DNA from: Elizabethkingia miricola
GTDB taxonomy: Bacteria > Bacteroidota > Bacteroidia > Flavobacteriales > Weeksellaceae
Reading direction: 5' to 3'
DNA: 64,000 nt
Assembly (NCBI RefSeq): GCF_001675285.1
Contig: NZ_LSGQ01000004.1
Coordinates: 93,839 to 157,838, forward strand
The translations under genes and the position numbers were made by a program. The notes under the pieces are model-generated. The model was not told where the DNA came from. It saw nothing but the letters and a program-made list of their open reading frames with translations, and searched no databases. Positions 35,916 through 44,807 of this stretch are shown piece after piece. The first letter of the stretch is position 1. Each line of letters opens with the position of its first letter.

Positions 35916-37187
35916 ATGAACAAAATCTTTGTTTTCGCTTTAGTCGCATTAGGAACAACTCTTAGTGCTCAGTCTATCGGAAATTCTCCGTATGCAGTAT
36001 TTGGGCTTGGAGATGTTAAATATAATAATGACCTCAATATATCTGCTATGGGTGGTATTTCTGCAGCATATATCTCAGATTTCACCAACTCATTTAACTT
36101 CGGCAACCCGGCAGCCAATTTCAATTTAGAGCTTACTTCTTTAAGAGGTCAGGTTACTAATGAGAACAGCTTCTATAAATCCGATTATAATAATTATAGT
36201 AAGACTAAACACTCTAACTATCTTTCTAATATATCGATAGCAGTTCCATTATCTTCTAAAGTTAAATTTGGTCTGGGCTACCAGCCATACAGCTCCAAAA
36301 CCTACAATATCTTAACAACTAAAGATATAGGAAATGAAGGTAATCAGCAGGCTAATTTCTTTAAAGGTGAAGGAACAATCAGTACAGTAGAGGCGGCTTT
36401 ATCTTATCAGGTTATACCTGGTTTAGGTTTAGGTTTAAGAACTAACTTCTATTTCGGTAAGGTATCCGATATCGAAGAAGTTACTTTTAAAAATGCCGAA
36501 CTTATTAATGGTTATCAGACTACCAATAAAGTAAAAAGTTTCAACTTCACTTTAGGTGCCGCTTATCAGCATAAAACAAGTACTGATCATAAAATTACAG
36601 CCGGTGCGACTTATCAGTTCGGAAACGGAGGTACAATGGAATCTACATATACCAATAGTACATATTTCTACACTGGTGAAAACAGACAGAATGTAAATAT
36701 TATAGACCAAAACGTAAGTAAGTCTAAAAACCTAATTCCTCAGATATTTACAGCTGGTATTGGTTATGGTAGAGACGCGAGATGGTTTGCTTCTGCTCAG
36801 GTAGATTACACAAAAGGAAGAACCATTAATTTCCTTGGAAATCCTTTCGAGTACAAAGATGGTTATAAAGTATCTGCCGGTGGATGGTTTATCCCGAACG
36901 CAAATGACTTCAGAAGTTATTTTTCTCGTGTGATTTACAGATATGGAGCGTTCTATGAAAAAGGAGGACTTAACATTAATGGTAAAGACATCAATGGTTA
37001 CGGATTAAGTCTTGGTGCTAATTTCCCTATCAAACCTTCTATTAATTCATTCAGCAGTATAGATTTTGCTGTAGAATTAGGTAAGAGAGGAACTGTTCAA
37101 AATAATCTTGTACAGCAAGGATTTATCAACTTCAAAATTGGATTTAATTTTGCAGACCGTTGGTTCATTAAAAACTTATACAACTAA
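35916..37187 (+). CDS. Outer-membrane beta-barrel protein of unknown function
   Basis: The 423-residue product has a signal peptide (MNKIFVFALVALGTTLSAQ) and then alternating, aromatic-ending strands. Examples are SNISIAVPLSSKVKFGLGYQ, GLGLGLRTNFYFGKV and YGLSLGANFPI, ending in INFKIGFNFADRWFIKNLYN. This is typical of FadL/PorV-like barrels in Bacteroidota. The start GNSPYAVFGLGDV is characteristic of this group. Only 1 nt separates it from lptC, so it belongs to an envelope operon. An in-frame TTG 6 codons earlier is less likely than ATG 35916. Confidence 0.82.
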   Translation: MNKIFVFALVALGTTLSAQSIGNSPYAVFGLGDVKYNNDLNISAMGGISAAYISDFTNSFNFGNPAANFNLELTSLRGQVTNENSFYKSDYNNYSKTKHSNYLSNISIAVPLSSKVKFGLGYQPYSSKTYNILTTKDIGNEGNQQANFFKGEGTISTVEAALSYQVIPGLGLGLRTNFYFGKVSDIEEVTFKNAELINGYQTTNKVKSFNFTLGAAYQHKTSTDHKITAGATYQFGNGGTMESTYTNSTYFYTGENRQNVNIIDQNVSKSKNLIPQIFTAGIGYGRDARWFASAQVDYTKGRTINFLGNPFEYKDGYKVSAGGWFIPNANDFRSYFSRVIYRYGAFYEKGGLNINGKDINGYGLSLGANFPIKPSINSFSSIDFAVELGKRGTVQNNLVQQGFINFKIGFNFADRWFIKNLYN

Positions 37188-37188
37188 G

Positions 37189-37779
37189 ATGAACATCTTA
37201 CATAAGATATTTTTTAAAAATTTAGCCGGAGTATTTCCTTTGGCTATTTTTTTTCTGCTTGTATCTTGTGAGGAAGACCAGAGTAAAGCTGGTGGAAAAA
37301 AGAAAACAAATTTCCCGGCACAGGTCTTTTACAATGCCAAAATCATTCAACGTGATTCCGGGCGTATTTCTATGAGATTCAATGCGCCACTAATCGAAAA
37401 GTATGAATTTCTTGATACCCCTTATGTAGAAACCAGAAAAGGTCTTTACATAGAGTTTATAGATCATAAGAAACCAAAAACTCCTGGCAAACTATGGGCA
37501 AACTATGCCAAAATGATAGAAAAAAAGGATTTTTATTTTGCAAAAGGTGATGTGAAAATCATCAATCCGGAGGGACAGACTTTCAAAATGCAGAGTATCT
37601 ATTGGGATAAGAAAAATAAAAAAATGTATACTAAAGATACAGTATTCATTACCGATAAAGACGGAAACATACTGATTGGTTCTCACGGTATGAAAGCTAA
37701 AGACGATTTTAGTCAATACAGCTTATACAGCAGCTTCGGAGAAGCAAACTCCGAAACGATGCCGGATATGAAAAAATAA
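37189..37779 (+). CDS. lptC: LPS export ABC transporter component LptC, lipoprotein
   Basis: LptC relays LPS from the LptB2FG transporter to LptA. The 196-residue protein starts at ATG 37189 with a hydrophobic anchor (GVFPLAIFFLLVSC) that reads as a lipobox with Cys27. The E. coli protein has only a transmembrane helix, so lipid anchoring would be a group-specific trait. The LptC jellyroll is recognisable from MRFNAPLIEKYEF, ANYAKMIEKKDFYFAKGDV and KMQSIYWDKKNKKMYT. It is sandwiched between the barrel gene and anmK without gaps. Confidence 0.87.
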   Translation: MNILHKIFFKNLAGVFPLAIFFLLVSCEEDQSKAGGKKKTNFPAQVFYNAKIIQRDSGRISMRFNAPLIEKYEFLDTPYVETRKGLYIEFIDHKKPKTPGKLWANYAKMIEKKDFYFAKGDVKIINPEGQTFKMQSIYWDKKNKKMYTKDTVFITDKDGNILIGSHGMKAKDDFSQYSLYSSFGEANSETMPDMKK

Positions 37780-38826
37780 ATGAAGGATTACCACTGCATA
37801 GGTCTTATGTCCGGTACCAGTCTGGATGGACTGGACATCTGCTATGTTCGGTTTACTAAAAATCCGCAATGGGACTTCAAAATACTTAAAAGCTCTACAT
37901 TACCCTACTCTTCTGTATGGAAAGAAAAGCTAAGGTCTGCTGTAAATTTATCATCAGAAGATCTTCTGGCACTGCATTCTGAATATGGCTTTTATTTAGC
38001 AGAATGTACACAAAACTTCGTTCAGGAAAATAAAATAGAGAAGCTTGATGTAATTGCTTCCCATGGGCATACTATTTTTCATCAACCACAAAGACATTTT
38101 ACCCTTCAGATTGGCGATGCAAGGGCTATAAAACATATCACCAGTAAAACTACGGTATACGATTTTCGTTCTCAGGATGTTCTGATGGGCGGAAATGGCG
38201 CTCCATTAGTGCCGATTGGTGATCATTTATTATTTTCAGAGTATTCAGCCTGTCTAAATTTAGGTGGGTTCACCAATATCTCTTACGATGAAGCAGGTAA
38301 GAGAATAGCATTTGATATTTCTCCGCTTAATGCCGTTTTAAATACTTTGTGCAATAAACTGGGACAGGAATATGACCGAAACGGAGATATTGCCAGAAAC
38401 ACAGCTATTGATGAGGTTCTTCTCCAAAAGCTTAATGCCTTATCATTTTATAAACAGCCTGCACCAAAATCACTAGGCATAGAATGGGTAAATGCTGAAA
38501 TTACACCTTTGCTGCAAAATGTCTCTGTTGAAACTGCTCTGGCTACATTAACCCATCATTCTGCGGAACAAGTAGCAGCTGTATTAAATCAGAAACAACT
38601 CAAAAATATTCTGGTTACCGGTGGTGGTGTTTACAATCGTTTCTTTATAGAGTCTTTACAAGCTTTAACTTCAACTCAATTAATCATTCCGAACCAACAG
38701 ACCATAGAATTCAAAGAAGCGCTGATATTCGCTTTTATGGGGCTTTTAAGGATATTGGGTGAAAACAATGTCCTGGCATCTGCGACAGGAGCAGCAAAAG
38801 ATCACAGCAGCGGAATTATTGCTTAG
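37780..38826 (+). CDS. anmK: Anhydro-N-acetylmuramic acid kinase
   Basis: AnmK cleaves and phosphorylates 1,6-anhydroMurNAc from recycled peptidoglycan to MurNAc-6-phosphate. The 348-residue enzyme has the family start GLMSGTSLDGLDI, the catalytic region SHGHTIFHQP, ATP-site segments GGFTNIS and VTGGGVYN, and DVLMGGNGAPLVPIGD. It starts directly after the lptC stop, completing a barrel-lptC-anmK operon that links LPS export and wall recycling. Confidence 0.94.
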   Translation: MKDYHCIGLMSGTSLDGLDICYVRFTKNPQWDFKILKSSTLPYSSVWKEKLRSAVNLSSEDLLALHSEYGFYLAECTQNFVQENKIEKLDVIASHGHTIFHQPQRHFTLQIGDARAIKHITSKTTVYDFRSQDVLMGGNGAPLVPIGDHLLFSEYSACLNLGGFTNISYDEAGKRIAFDISPLNAVLNTLCNKLGQEYDRNGDIARNTAIDEVLLQKLNALSFYKQPAPKSLGIEWVNAEITPLLQNVSVETALATLTHHSAEQVAAVLNQKQLKNILVTGGGVYNRFFIESLQALTSTQLIIPNQQTIEFKEALIFAFMGLLRILGENNVLASATGAAKDHSSGIIA

Positions 38827-38921
38827 TACTTTCTTTTATTTTCAAATCAAGACATTGGGCTACAAATCCGAAACATCCTTCTTTTTTGGATTAAATAGCC
38901 TTGCCAAGGTATTAAATAAAA

Positions 38922-38947
38922 AAACCGAAAGAAACTTCTTCCGGTTT
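38922..38947 (-). terminator. Terminator between anmK and the SRPBCC gene
   Basis: AAACCG/CGGTTT with inner AAGAA/TTCTT pairing; on the minus strand it is followed by a run of T. It ends the gene at 38973-39359. Confidence 0.65.
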
Positions 38948-38972
38948 ATACTTTCTGATAGAAAATTTATAT

Positions 38973-39359
38973 TTATAAGCTTTCGATCTTGTCGGTTAAT
39001 GAGTTGATGAAGTTTTGAAGTGGTTTTTCAACCATCATTTTAAGAAACGGATTGAATTTTCCTTCGAATAATAATTGTACCTCAGTCTGGGTATCATTTA
39101 CCGGATTCATCACCCCTCTTAATGCAAAATCCAAAGAAGAACTTGCTGAAGCCAATACTACACCTTGGTCTGTAACCTCCTGAATCTTAAGACCAATCTT
39201 AGGAAGACCACTTAACTCAAAGTTAAAGCCACCTTCTTTTACTTCAAAAGTTTTAAGACTGTCTGGCATTAGCGCTTTATAGTCCTCCGGCTTTTGCAGC
39301 ATTTCTTTTAATTCAGCAACCGATTTATTTACGACAACTTTTCTACCTTCTAAATTCAT
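38973..39359 (-). CDS. SRPBCC-family cytosolic protein
   Basis: The function is unknown. The 128-residue protein looks like a single START/SRPBCC domain: a strand-rich core (GGFNFELSGLPKIGLKIQEV) and a C-terminal helix (PLQNFINSLTDKIESL). ATG 39359 (MNLEGRKVVVNKS) fits the usual N-terminal beta-strand of the fold; the in-frame upstream start at 39398 would run into the divergent NUDIX start. It is divergently transcribed from the NUDIX gene across 39 nt. Confidence 0.78.
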   Translation of the reverse strand: MNLEGRKVVVNKSVAELKEMLQKPEDYKALMPDSLKTFEVKEGGFNFELSGLPKIGLKIQEVTDQGVVLASASSSLDFALRGVMNPVNDTQTEVQLLFEGKFNPFLKMMVEKPLQNFINSLTDKIESL

Positions 39360-39398
39360 TATTTTTATATTTTTGTACTTAATTATAAACCCTAACAA

Positions 39399-40004
39399 AT
39401 GTATAAAGTTTTTATCAATGAACGAAAATTATCCTTCACAAATGCTATTCAGCAAATTGATAAAAATTTAGAATTTGTGGATGTCAATACTTTTAGTATT
39501 GCTATAGACCTGTTAGAGAACACTTCAACTCCTTCTGTCAATATTTATGCTGAAAATGTAGAAGAGGTTTGGAATACTTTTTCTGCCACATTCAGAAACA
39601 TCGAAGCTGCCGGTGGTGTTGTACTGAACACAAAAGATGAAGTTCTTTTTATCTACCGCATGTCCAGATGGGATCTTCCGAAAGGAAAAATGGAAAAAGG
39701 AGAATCTAAAGATTTAACAGCTTTGAGAGAGGTTGAAGAGGAATGTTCTATTACAGATCTTTCTCTGGAAAAATTCCTGAGTTCTACCTATCACATGTAT
39801 ACAGAAAGAGATGGCAGCAAGATTTTAAAGATCACACATTGGTACAAAATGCGTCACCAAGGCAATCAGCAGCCATTACCACAGGAAATAGAAGGCATTA
39901 CCAAAGCGGAATGGAAACCACAAAGTGATATTAAAACAGAAGTTTTCCCAAATACATTTCAGAATATCCGTCTGATATTGGATGAAGCACTGGATTGGGA
40001 ATAA
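39399..40004 (+). CDS. NUDIX hydrolase
   Basis: This pyrophosphohydrolase has 201 residues. The NUDIX box is GKMEKGESKDLTALREVEEE, followed by C (consensus GX5EX7REUXEEXGU, with Cys in the last Gly position). The first ~60 residues form a separate N-terminal region (MYKVFINERKLSFTNAIQQI) not needed for the fold. Substrates could be nucleoside diphosphate derivatives, ADP-ribose or RNA caps; none can be chosen. The Gly-to-Cys change at the end of the box is minor but real. Confidence 0.9.
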   Translation: MYKVFINERKLSFTNAIQQIDKNLEFVDVNTFSIAIDLLENTSTPSVNIYAENVEEVWNTFSATFRNIEAAGGVVLNTKDEVLFIYRMSRWDLPKGKMEKGESKDLTALREVEEECSITDLSLEKFLSSTYHMYTERDGSKILKITHWYKMRHQGNQQPLPQEIEGITKAEWKPQSDIKTEVFPNTFQNIRLILDEALDWE

Positions 40005-40015
40005 CAATAAGTAAT

Positions 40016-40051
40016 AAATAAAGGGCAATGAATATTCATTGCCCTTTATTT
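40016..40051. terminator. Bidirectional terminator between NUDIX and murF
   Basis: A perfect 36-nt palindrome centred on GAATATTC (arms AAATAAAGGGCAATGAAT and inverse) separates two convergent genes. Confidence 0.83.
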
Positions 40052-40068
40052 ATTATCTGTAATTTCTT

Positions 40069-41340
40069 TTATAAAAGCTCAATTAGTCTTTCCAAAGCTA
40101 TCCCACGGGAACCTTTAAGCAATATGTTCTGAGTAAGAACAGGGTTTTGTTTCAGATAATCTCCGGTAAGAGCTGTAGTTTCAAAAGCCAGCTCGGAAGC
40201 ATTAACTTCTTTAAACTTGGGACCTACAGTGATAATACTGTCAAAATTTAAGCTTTCCGCCAGGGCAAGAATTCTTTCGTGTTCTCCCCTGCTTTCATCG
40301 CCAAGCTCCAACATATCCCCTATAATAATAGTTTTGGTACCTTTATACTGACTGAAATTTCTGAGTGAAACTTCCATGCTGCTTGGATTAGCATTGTAAG
40401 TATCTAATACCAATGTTTTTCCTTCTCTTTCTACGATCTGGGAGCGCATATTCGTTGGTGCATAAGTCTCTATAGCTGTTTTCACTGCTGTGTCTTCTAC
40501 TCCGAAATATTTGCCCAAAGAAATTGCCGCACAGATATTATTGAAATTATACTCTCCTGTTAATTGAGAAAGTGCTTTCTGGTTATTAAATAAAATACCA
40601 ATCCTGTTGTTTTCTGTAAACATCTGAAACTGGTAATCGGAAACATCAATGCCAAAAGTTATTTTTTTACTGTAAGCAGCTGTCTTTTCTTCCTGTATAG
40701 CATCTGCCTGATTAACCAGAATAGTTTTATCATTGGCTTTTAGGTAATCGTATAACTCCGATTTACCTTTAATTACGCCTTCAAAACCTCCGAAACCTTC
40801 TAAATGTGCTTTACCAAAGTTGGTGATATAGCCATAATCCGGTTGAGCAATACTGCAAAGTAGCTCAATTTCTTTTTGATGGTTGGCTCCCATTTCCACT
40901 ACAGCCATTTCATGTACTGGCTGAATAGATAAAAGTGTTAAAGGAACTCCAATATGATTATTCAGGTTTCCCTGTGTATACTGAACATTATATTTCTGAA
41001 CTAAAACAGCATGAATAAGCTCTTTAGTTGTTGTTTTACCATTACTTCCCGTTAAACCTATAATTGGAATATTTAGATTTTTACGGTGTTCTTTTGCCAG
41101 ATCCTGTAAGGTCTGAAGTGTAGACGGAAAGCTGAAAATATTATTTTCCGGATTATTAAAATCAGGATTTTCAATTACTACAGCTATAGCGCCTTTATTT
41201 ATAGCCTTTTCAGCTTGTGTTGCCGCATCAAAACTTTCACCCGAAAAAGCAAAAAACAAATCTCCTTTTTCAATTTTTCTGGAATCTATTACAACCTTAT
41301 TACAAGTTTTGTAAATAGCGTATAACTGTTCAGTATTCAT
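40069..41340 (-). CDS. murF: UDP-MurNAc-tripeptide-D-Ala-D-Ala ligase
   Basis: MurF adds D-Ala-D-Ala to the UDP-MurNAc tripeptide, the last cytosolic wall precursor step. The 423-residue ligase has the ATP loop GLTGSNGKTTTKE, metal/substrate segments NLNNHIGVPLTLL and VVEMGANHQKEIELL, and the C-terminal domain with LDTYNANPSSMEVSL and IIGDMLELGDES. ATG 41340 (MNTEQLYAIYKTC) is chosen because the in-frame start at 41379 would precede the promoter box. The gene stands outside any mur/dcw cluster. Confidence 0.94.
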   Translation of the reverse strand: MNTEQLYAIYKTCNKVVIDSRKIEKGDLFFAFSGESFDAATQAEKAINKGAIAVVIENPDFNNPENNIFSFPSTLQTLQDLAKEHRKNLNIPIIGLTGSNGKTTTKELIHAVLVQKYNVQYTQGNLNNHIGVPLTLLSIQPVHEMAVVEMGANHQKEIELLCSIAQPDYGYITNFGKAHLEGFGGFEGVIKGKSELYDYLKANDKTILVNQADAIQEEKTAAYSKKITFGIDVSDYQFQMFTENNRIGILFNNQKALSQLTGEYNFNNICAAISLGKYFGVEDTAVKTAIETYAPTNMRSQIVEREGKTLVLDTYNANPSSMEVSLRNFSQYKGTKTIIIGDMLELGDESRGEHERILALAESLNFDSIITVGPKFKEVNASELAFETTALTGDYLKQNPVLTQNILLKGSRGIALERLIELL

Positions 41341-41345
41341 GGGCT

Positions 41346-41379
41346 CAAAATTATAAAAAAGAAATAAAATATTGGGCAA
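41346..41379 (-). promoter_or_regulatory. murF promoter, leaderless layout
   Basis: On the minus strand TTG (41379-41377), 23 nt, TAATTTTG (41353-41346), then 5 nt to ATG 41340. The spacer is at the long end of the usual range. Confidence 0.55.
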
Positions 41380-41407
41380 TCAAAGCAAAAGTATTGTTTG
41401 TATAAGC

Positions 41408-41950
41408 CTACATTTTTTCTAAAAATTCAATATAAGTCGGAATGCTTTTTTCAATCCATTCCGGTGATGCATTCCGCTCAATCCCATAATATGCATATAA
41501 TGGTTTATAATCAGCTTTAATATATTTAAAAGTAAGTTCAAATGGTGTTGTCAGTTCTTTAAGTGTATAACTGTAAATACCCGCTTTAGAATATTCTTCT
41601 TCATCAATTCCTACGCTGATTGCCAAGGCAACCTTCTTCTCTGCAAATTTATACCCGCTTTTACTGCCATAAGCCCAACCGTATACCAATACATCGTCTA
41701 ACCATTTCTTCAATAAAGGCGGAGCACTAAACCAATAAAACGGAAATTGAAAAACAATTTTATCATAGTCTTCTATAAGCATCTGTTCCCTTTCAATGTT
41801 TAACTTCTCATCCGGATAAGCTTTATATAAATCATGAATATCGTATTGATCAGGGTATTTTTGCAGCTCTTCTATCCATCGTTTATTAATTACTGATTTT
41901 TCGATATCAGGATGAACCAGAATCACTAATGTCTTTTCTTCTTTTTTCAT
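41408..41950 (-). CDS. NAD(P)H-dependent oxidoreductase (MdaB/KefF-like flavodoxin fold)
   Basis: The 180-residue flavoprotein has the quinone-reductase layout: LVILVHPDIEKSVINKRW at the N-terminus, then the FMN-side block FQFPFYWFSAPPLLKKWLDD and VYGWAYG. Relatives reduce quinones or nitro compounds by two electrons. It is divergent from an HxlR regulator (95-nt gap), the usual arrangement where HxlR represses a redox enzyme and releases it under electrophile stress. Confidence 0.9.
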   Translation of the reverse strand: MKKEEKTLVILVHPDIEKSVINKRWIEELQKYPDQYDIHDLYKAYPDEKLNIEREQMLIEDYDKIVFQFPFYWFSAPPLLKKWLDDVLVYGWAYGSKSGYKFAEKKVALAISVGIDEEEYSKAGIYSYTLKELTTPFELTFKYIKADYKPLYAYYGIERNASPEWIEKSIPTYIEFLEKM

Positions 41951-42045
41951 ATTAAAACTAGAATTATATTGAACAAAAGTATTTACAAAACCCTTAATTC
42001 ACTATATTGTACACCCATTGTAAGGTCCTATAAAAAATGTAAGTG

Positions 42046-42420
42046 ATGACAAAAATTAAAGACACTTCAACAAATTTTGCCAATAAAAAAGCCCTGGCTG
42101 AAGAATGTCAGGAAGTATATGCAGTTAATATTATTGGCGGACAGTGGACACTCGCCATTTGCTGTTACCTCATAAACGGAAAACTACGTTTTAGTGAGCT
42201 AAAACAATGCCTTCCCAATATTACAGAAAGAATGCTAGCACTGGAATTGAAAAAGCTGGTTAAGCATAAAATAATTCAAAAGTTTGTATATGCTGAAGTG
42301 CCTGCACGGGTAGAATATGAAATGACTCCTATAGGCTATAAGCTTCATAATATTATAAAAGAATTAGGCACATGGGGTAATGAACATCAAGAATTAACAG
42401 GAAGCAATAAATTTAATTGA
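42046..42420 (+). CDS. HxlR-family transcriptional regulator
   Basis: The 124-residue regulator is a single winged-helix domain with the HxlR signature: Cys in EECQEVYAV, IIGGQWTLAICCYLINGKLR, FSELKQCLPNITERMLALEL. The early Cys is often the redox sensor in this family, and further cysteines (CC, QC) are present. ATG 42046 is chosen over the GTG at 42043. It probably represses the divergent flavodoxin-fold reductase. Confidence 0.9.
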   Translation: MTKIKDTSTNFANKKALAEECQEVYAVNIIGGQWTLAICCYLINGKLRFSELKQCLPNITERMLALELKKLVKHKIIQKFVYAEVPARVEYEMTPIGYKLHNIIKELGTWGNEHQELTGSNKFN

Positions 42421-42462
42421 AGATGATTTAACAAAAAAATCATATTACCCCGTCATAATCGC

Positions 42463-42493
42463 TTTCATTCTTATACCAGCTTTGCTAAATTTG
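42463..42493 (+). promoter_or_regulatory. Promoter of the FUSC gene, leaderless layout
   Basis: TTTC (42463-42466, one mismatch to TTTG), 19 nt, TAAATTTG (42486-42493), then 4 nt to ATG 42498. Confidence 0.52.
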
Positions 42494-42497
42494 CAAA

Positions 42498-44807
42498 ATG
42501 AACCGAATCGCCGAATTGAAAAAATTCATGACCAGCCAGTATATCTATTATGGCATCAGAATGACCTTTGCAGTAGTAGTTCCCTGCATTATTATGGCCT
42601 ACTATGGTATTCTGGCTGAATACTTTGCTTTCCCGCTTGGTACCATGCTGATGACAAATATGGATCAACCCGGCCCTTTTGTAAGACGCCGGAATACTTT
42701 TATTATCGGGATTGTATGTTTTTTCATCGTATCACTGGCTATTGGGCTTACCTACCAATACCCCGTTATTGTTGCCGGAGAAATTATCCTCTTTGGGATG
42801 TTCTTCTCCCTTATCGGTATTTATGGTACCCGGCTTTCCGCAATGGGATCATTAACCCTTGTGGTATTTGCAATTCTTATCGATGGGCATTTTGGCGGTG
42901 GAAAAGTTATTCAGACATCGGTTACACTAACTTTGGGAGGCTTATGGGCTTTTCTTCTGTTTTTTATACTATCTAAGATTCAGCCTTATATACTTGTAAA
43001 GCAAATCCTGGGAGAAAACTTTATAGAACTGGGGAATTTTATCCGGATAAAATCTAAATTTTACCGAACAAAGCCTGATTTTGATGCACTTTTTCATGAA
43101 ATGATGTCTTCACAGATCAAATTGAAAGAACATCATGAGGATCTGCGTGAAATACTGTTTACTACCCGGACATATGTTAACGAATCCACGACTACCAGCC
43201 GTATCATCATGCTGATGTTTCTGGAGAGTATAGATCTTTTTGAGCAGATACTTACTTCTCAGCAGGATTATAAAACCATGCATGAAAAGTTTGACGATAA
43301 AAATATTCTCCCTTCTATTCATCGCTATATTGAAATTATTTCATCTGAACTTATCAATATTGGTATAGCAGTACAGGCTAATCAGAAAGCTTTTCCTATT
43401 GCCAATCTCGACAAGGAGCTTATGAAATGTTATCAGCTGTATTATGATCTTCGTAATACAGAAATGAATCATGAGAACTTTCAGGACTTTATGATGCTTC
43501 GTCAGATTCTGATGAACCTTAGTGAAATTACCAAAAAGGTGAAAACTGTATACCGTGCATCGGGCTATGACGAGAAGCTGGCAAAGAGTTTATCTTTTGG
43601 TCTGGACTTTGAAAAATTTGCACCTAAGACTGAAAAGATCAATCTGAAGCTGCTGAAATTTAACTTGTCTTTAAAATCAGCCCACTTCAGACACGCCTTG
43701 CGTATAACCATTGCATTGCTCATCGGTTATATTGTTTCGTTGGTAACATTCGTACAAATCGGGCATTCCTATTGGATTCTAATCACAATACTGGCAATAC
43801 AAAAACCTGCATTCAGCATTACTAAATCCCGAAATTTGCTAAGGCTTGGCGGAACACTGGCTGGTGCTACGCTCAGTTTTGCTATTTTATACTATATCAG
43901 TAATACAACTGTACTCTTTATTATCCTTTTGGTTAGTATGGTATTGTGCTATACTTTCCTTAAGCATAAATACATGACTGCTATTTTCTTTATGACAATC
44001 TATGTATTTATGTCCTTTAATTTCCTTTCACCAGGAAACTTTCAGATAATCTTTGCAGACCGTATTATCGATACGCTTATTGGTGGGGCTATCAGCTTTT
44101 TGGTTTCTTATTTTGTATTTCCGGTATGGGAAAGAACACAGAATAAATCCTATGTTATCGACGCTATTAATGGCAACAAAGCTTACTTTAAAATTGTCTG
44201 TGAAATGATTACTGAGAAAAATGTTAATATTACTCAGGATTTCAAGGAAACCAGAAAAGATGCAATCATTGCATTGGCCAATCTTTCAGATAACTTCCAG
44301 AGAATGCTGTCTGATCCTAAATTCCAGCAGCATTTAAGAATAAAACGCATTCACCAGTTTGTCAATACCAGCCATCTTCTCACAGCATATATTGCTTCGC
44401 TTTCTATGTATGCTCAGAAAAACGATACTTTCTCTGAAGTGGATCTGAAAAACTGGAGGAAGAAGATTATGCTGGAATTCACCAAAATGCAGCTTCTGTT
44501 AAATGTAGAAGGTATTACTGAAGATAGTCTGAAAGAATTCGAAGATTATCAGGAGCCTTCCGACAAAATAGAAACCTTACTGGAAAAACGCCGTCGTGAG
44601 ATTATGGAAAAAGAAGTTCCTTTTATTTCCAATCCGGAAAAAATAAGCAGATTAACAGAGCTAAAAAGCATGAACGAGCTTCTAGCTCTTATCAATAACG
44701 TAACGGAAGAACAGGTAAAAGTGATTGAAAGATTCCTTCGGAATCAGGATTCCACAACTATGGAGAAAAAGAAATCATCAAATCTCTTCAGTTGGGCCCA
44801 AAAGTAA
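42498..44807 (+). CDS. FUSC-family inner-membrane protein (YccS-like)
   Basis: The 769-residue protein has two membrane blocks: about residues 15-165 (MTFAVVVPCIIMAYYGILAE) and 400-545 (FRHALRITIALLIGYIVSLV). A large cytosolic region lies between them and an acidic helical tail follows. This is the YccS/YhfK/AaeB-like plan; relatives are linked to aromatic acid or fusaric acid efflux, but most are uncharacterised. There is no membrane-fusion partner nearby. Its last 64 bp overlap the end of the convergent phosphopantetheinyl transferase gene. Confidence 0.88.
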   Translation: MNRIAELKKFMTSQYIYYGIRMTFAVVVPCIIMAYYGILAEYFAFPLGTMLMTNMDQPGPFVRRRNTFIIGIVCFFIVSLAIGLTYQYPVIVAGEIILFGMFFSLIGIYGTRLSAMGSLTLVVFAILIDGHFGGGKVIQTSVTLTLGGLWAFLLFFILSKIQPYILVKQILGENFIELGNFIRIKSKFYRTKPDFDALFHEMMSSQIKLKEHHEDLREILFTTRTYVNESTTTSRIIMLMFLESIDLFEQILTSQQDYKTMHEKFDDKNILPSIHRYIEIISSELINIGIAVQANQKAFPIANLDKELMKCYQLYYDLRNTEMNHENFQDFMMLRQILMNLSEITKKVKTVYRASGYDEKLAKSLSFGLDFEKFAPKTEKINLKLLKFNLSLKSAHFRHALRITIALLIGYIVSLVTFVQIGHSYWILITILAIQKPAFSITKSRNLLRLGGTLAGATLSFAILYYISNTTVLFIILLVSMVLCYTFLKHKYMTAIFFMTIYVFMSFNFLSPGNFQIIFADRIIDTLIGGAISFLVSYFVFPVWERTQNKSYVIDAINGNKAYFKIVCEMITEKNVNITQDFKETRKDAIIALANLSDNFQRMLSDPKFQQHLRIKRIHQFVNTSHLLTAYIASLSMYAQKNDTFSEVDLKNWRKKIMLEFTKMQLLLNVEGITEDSLKEFEDYQEPSDKIETLLEKRRREIMEKEVPFISNPEKISRLTELKSMNELLALINNVTEEQVKVIERFLRNQDSTTMEKKKSSNLFSWAQK

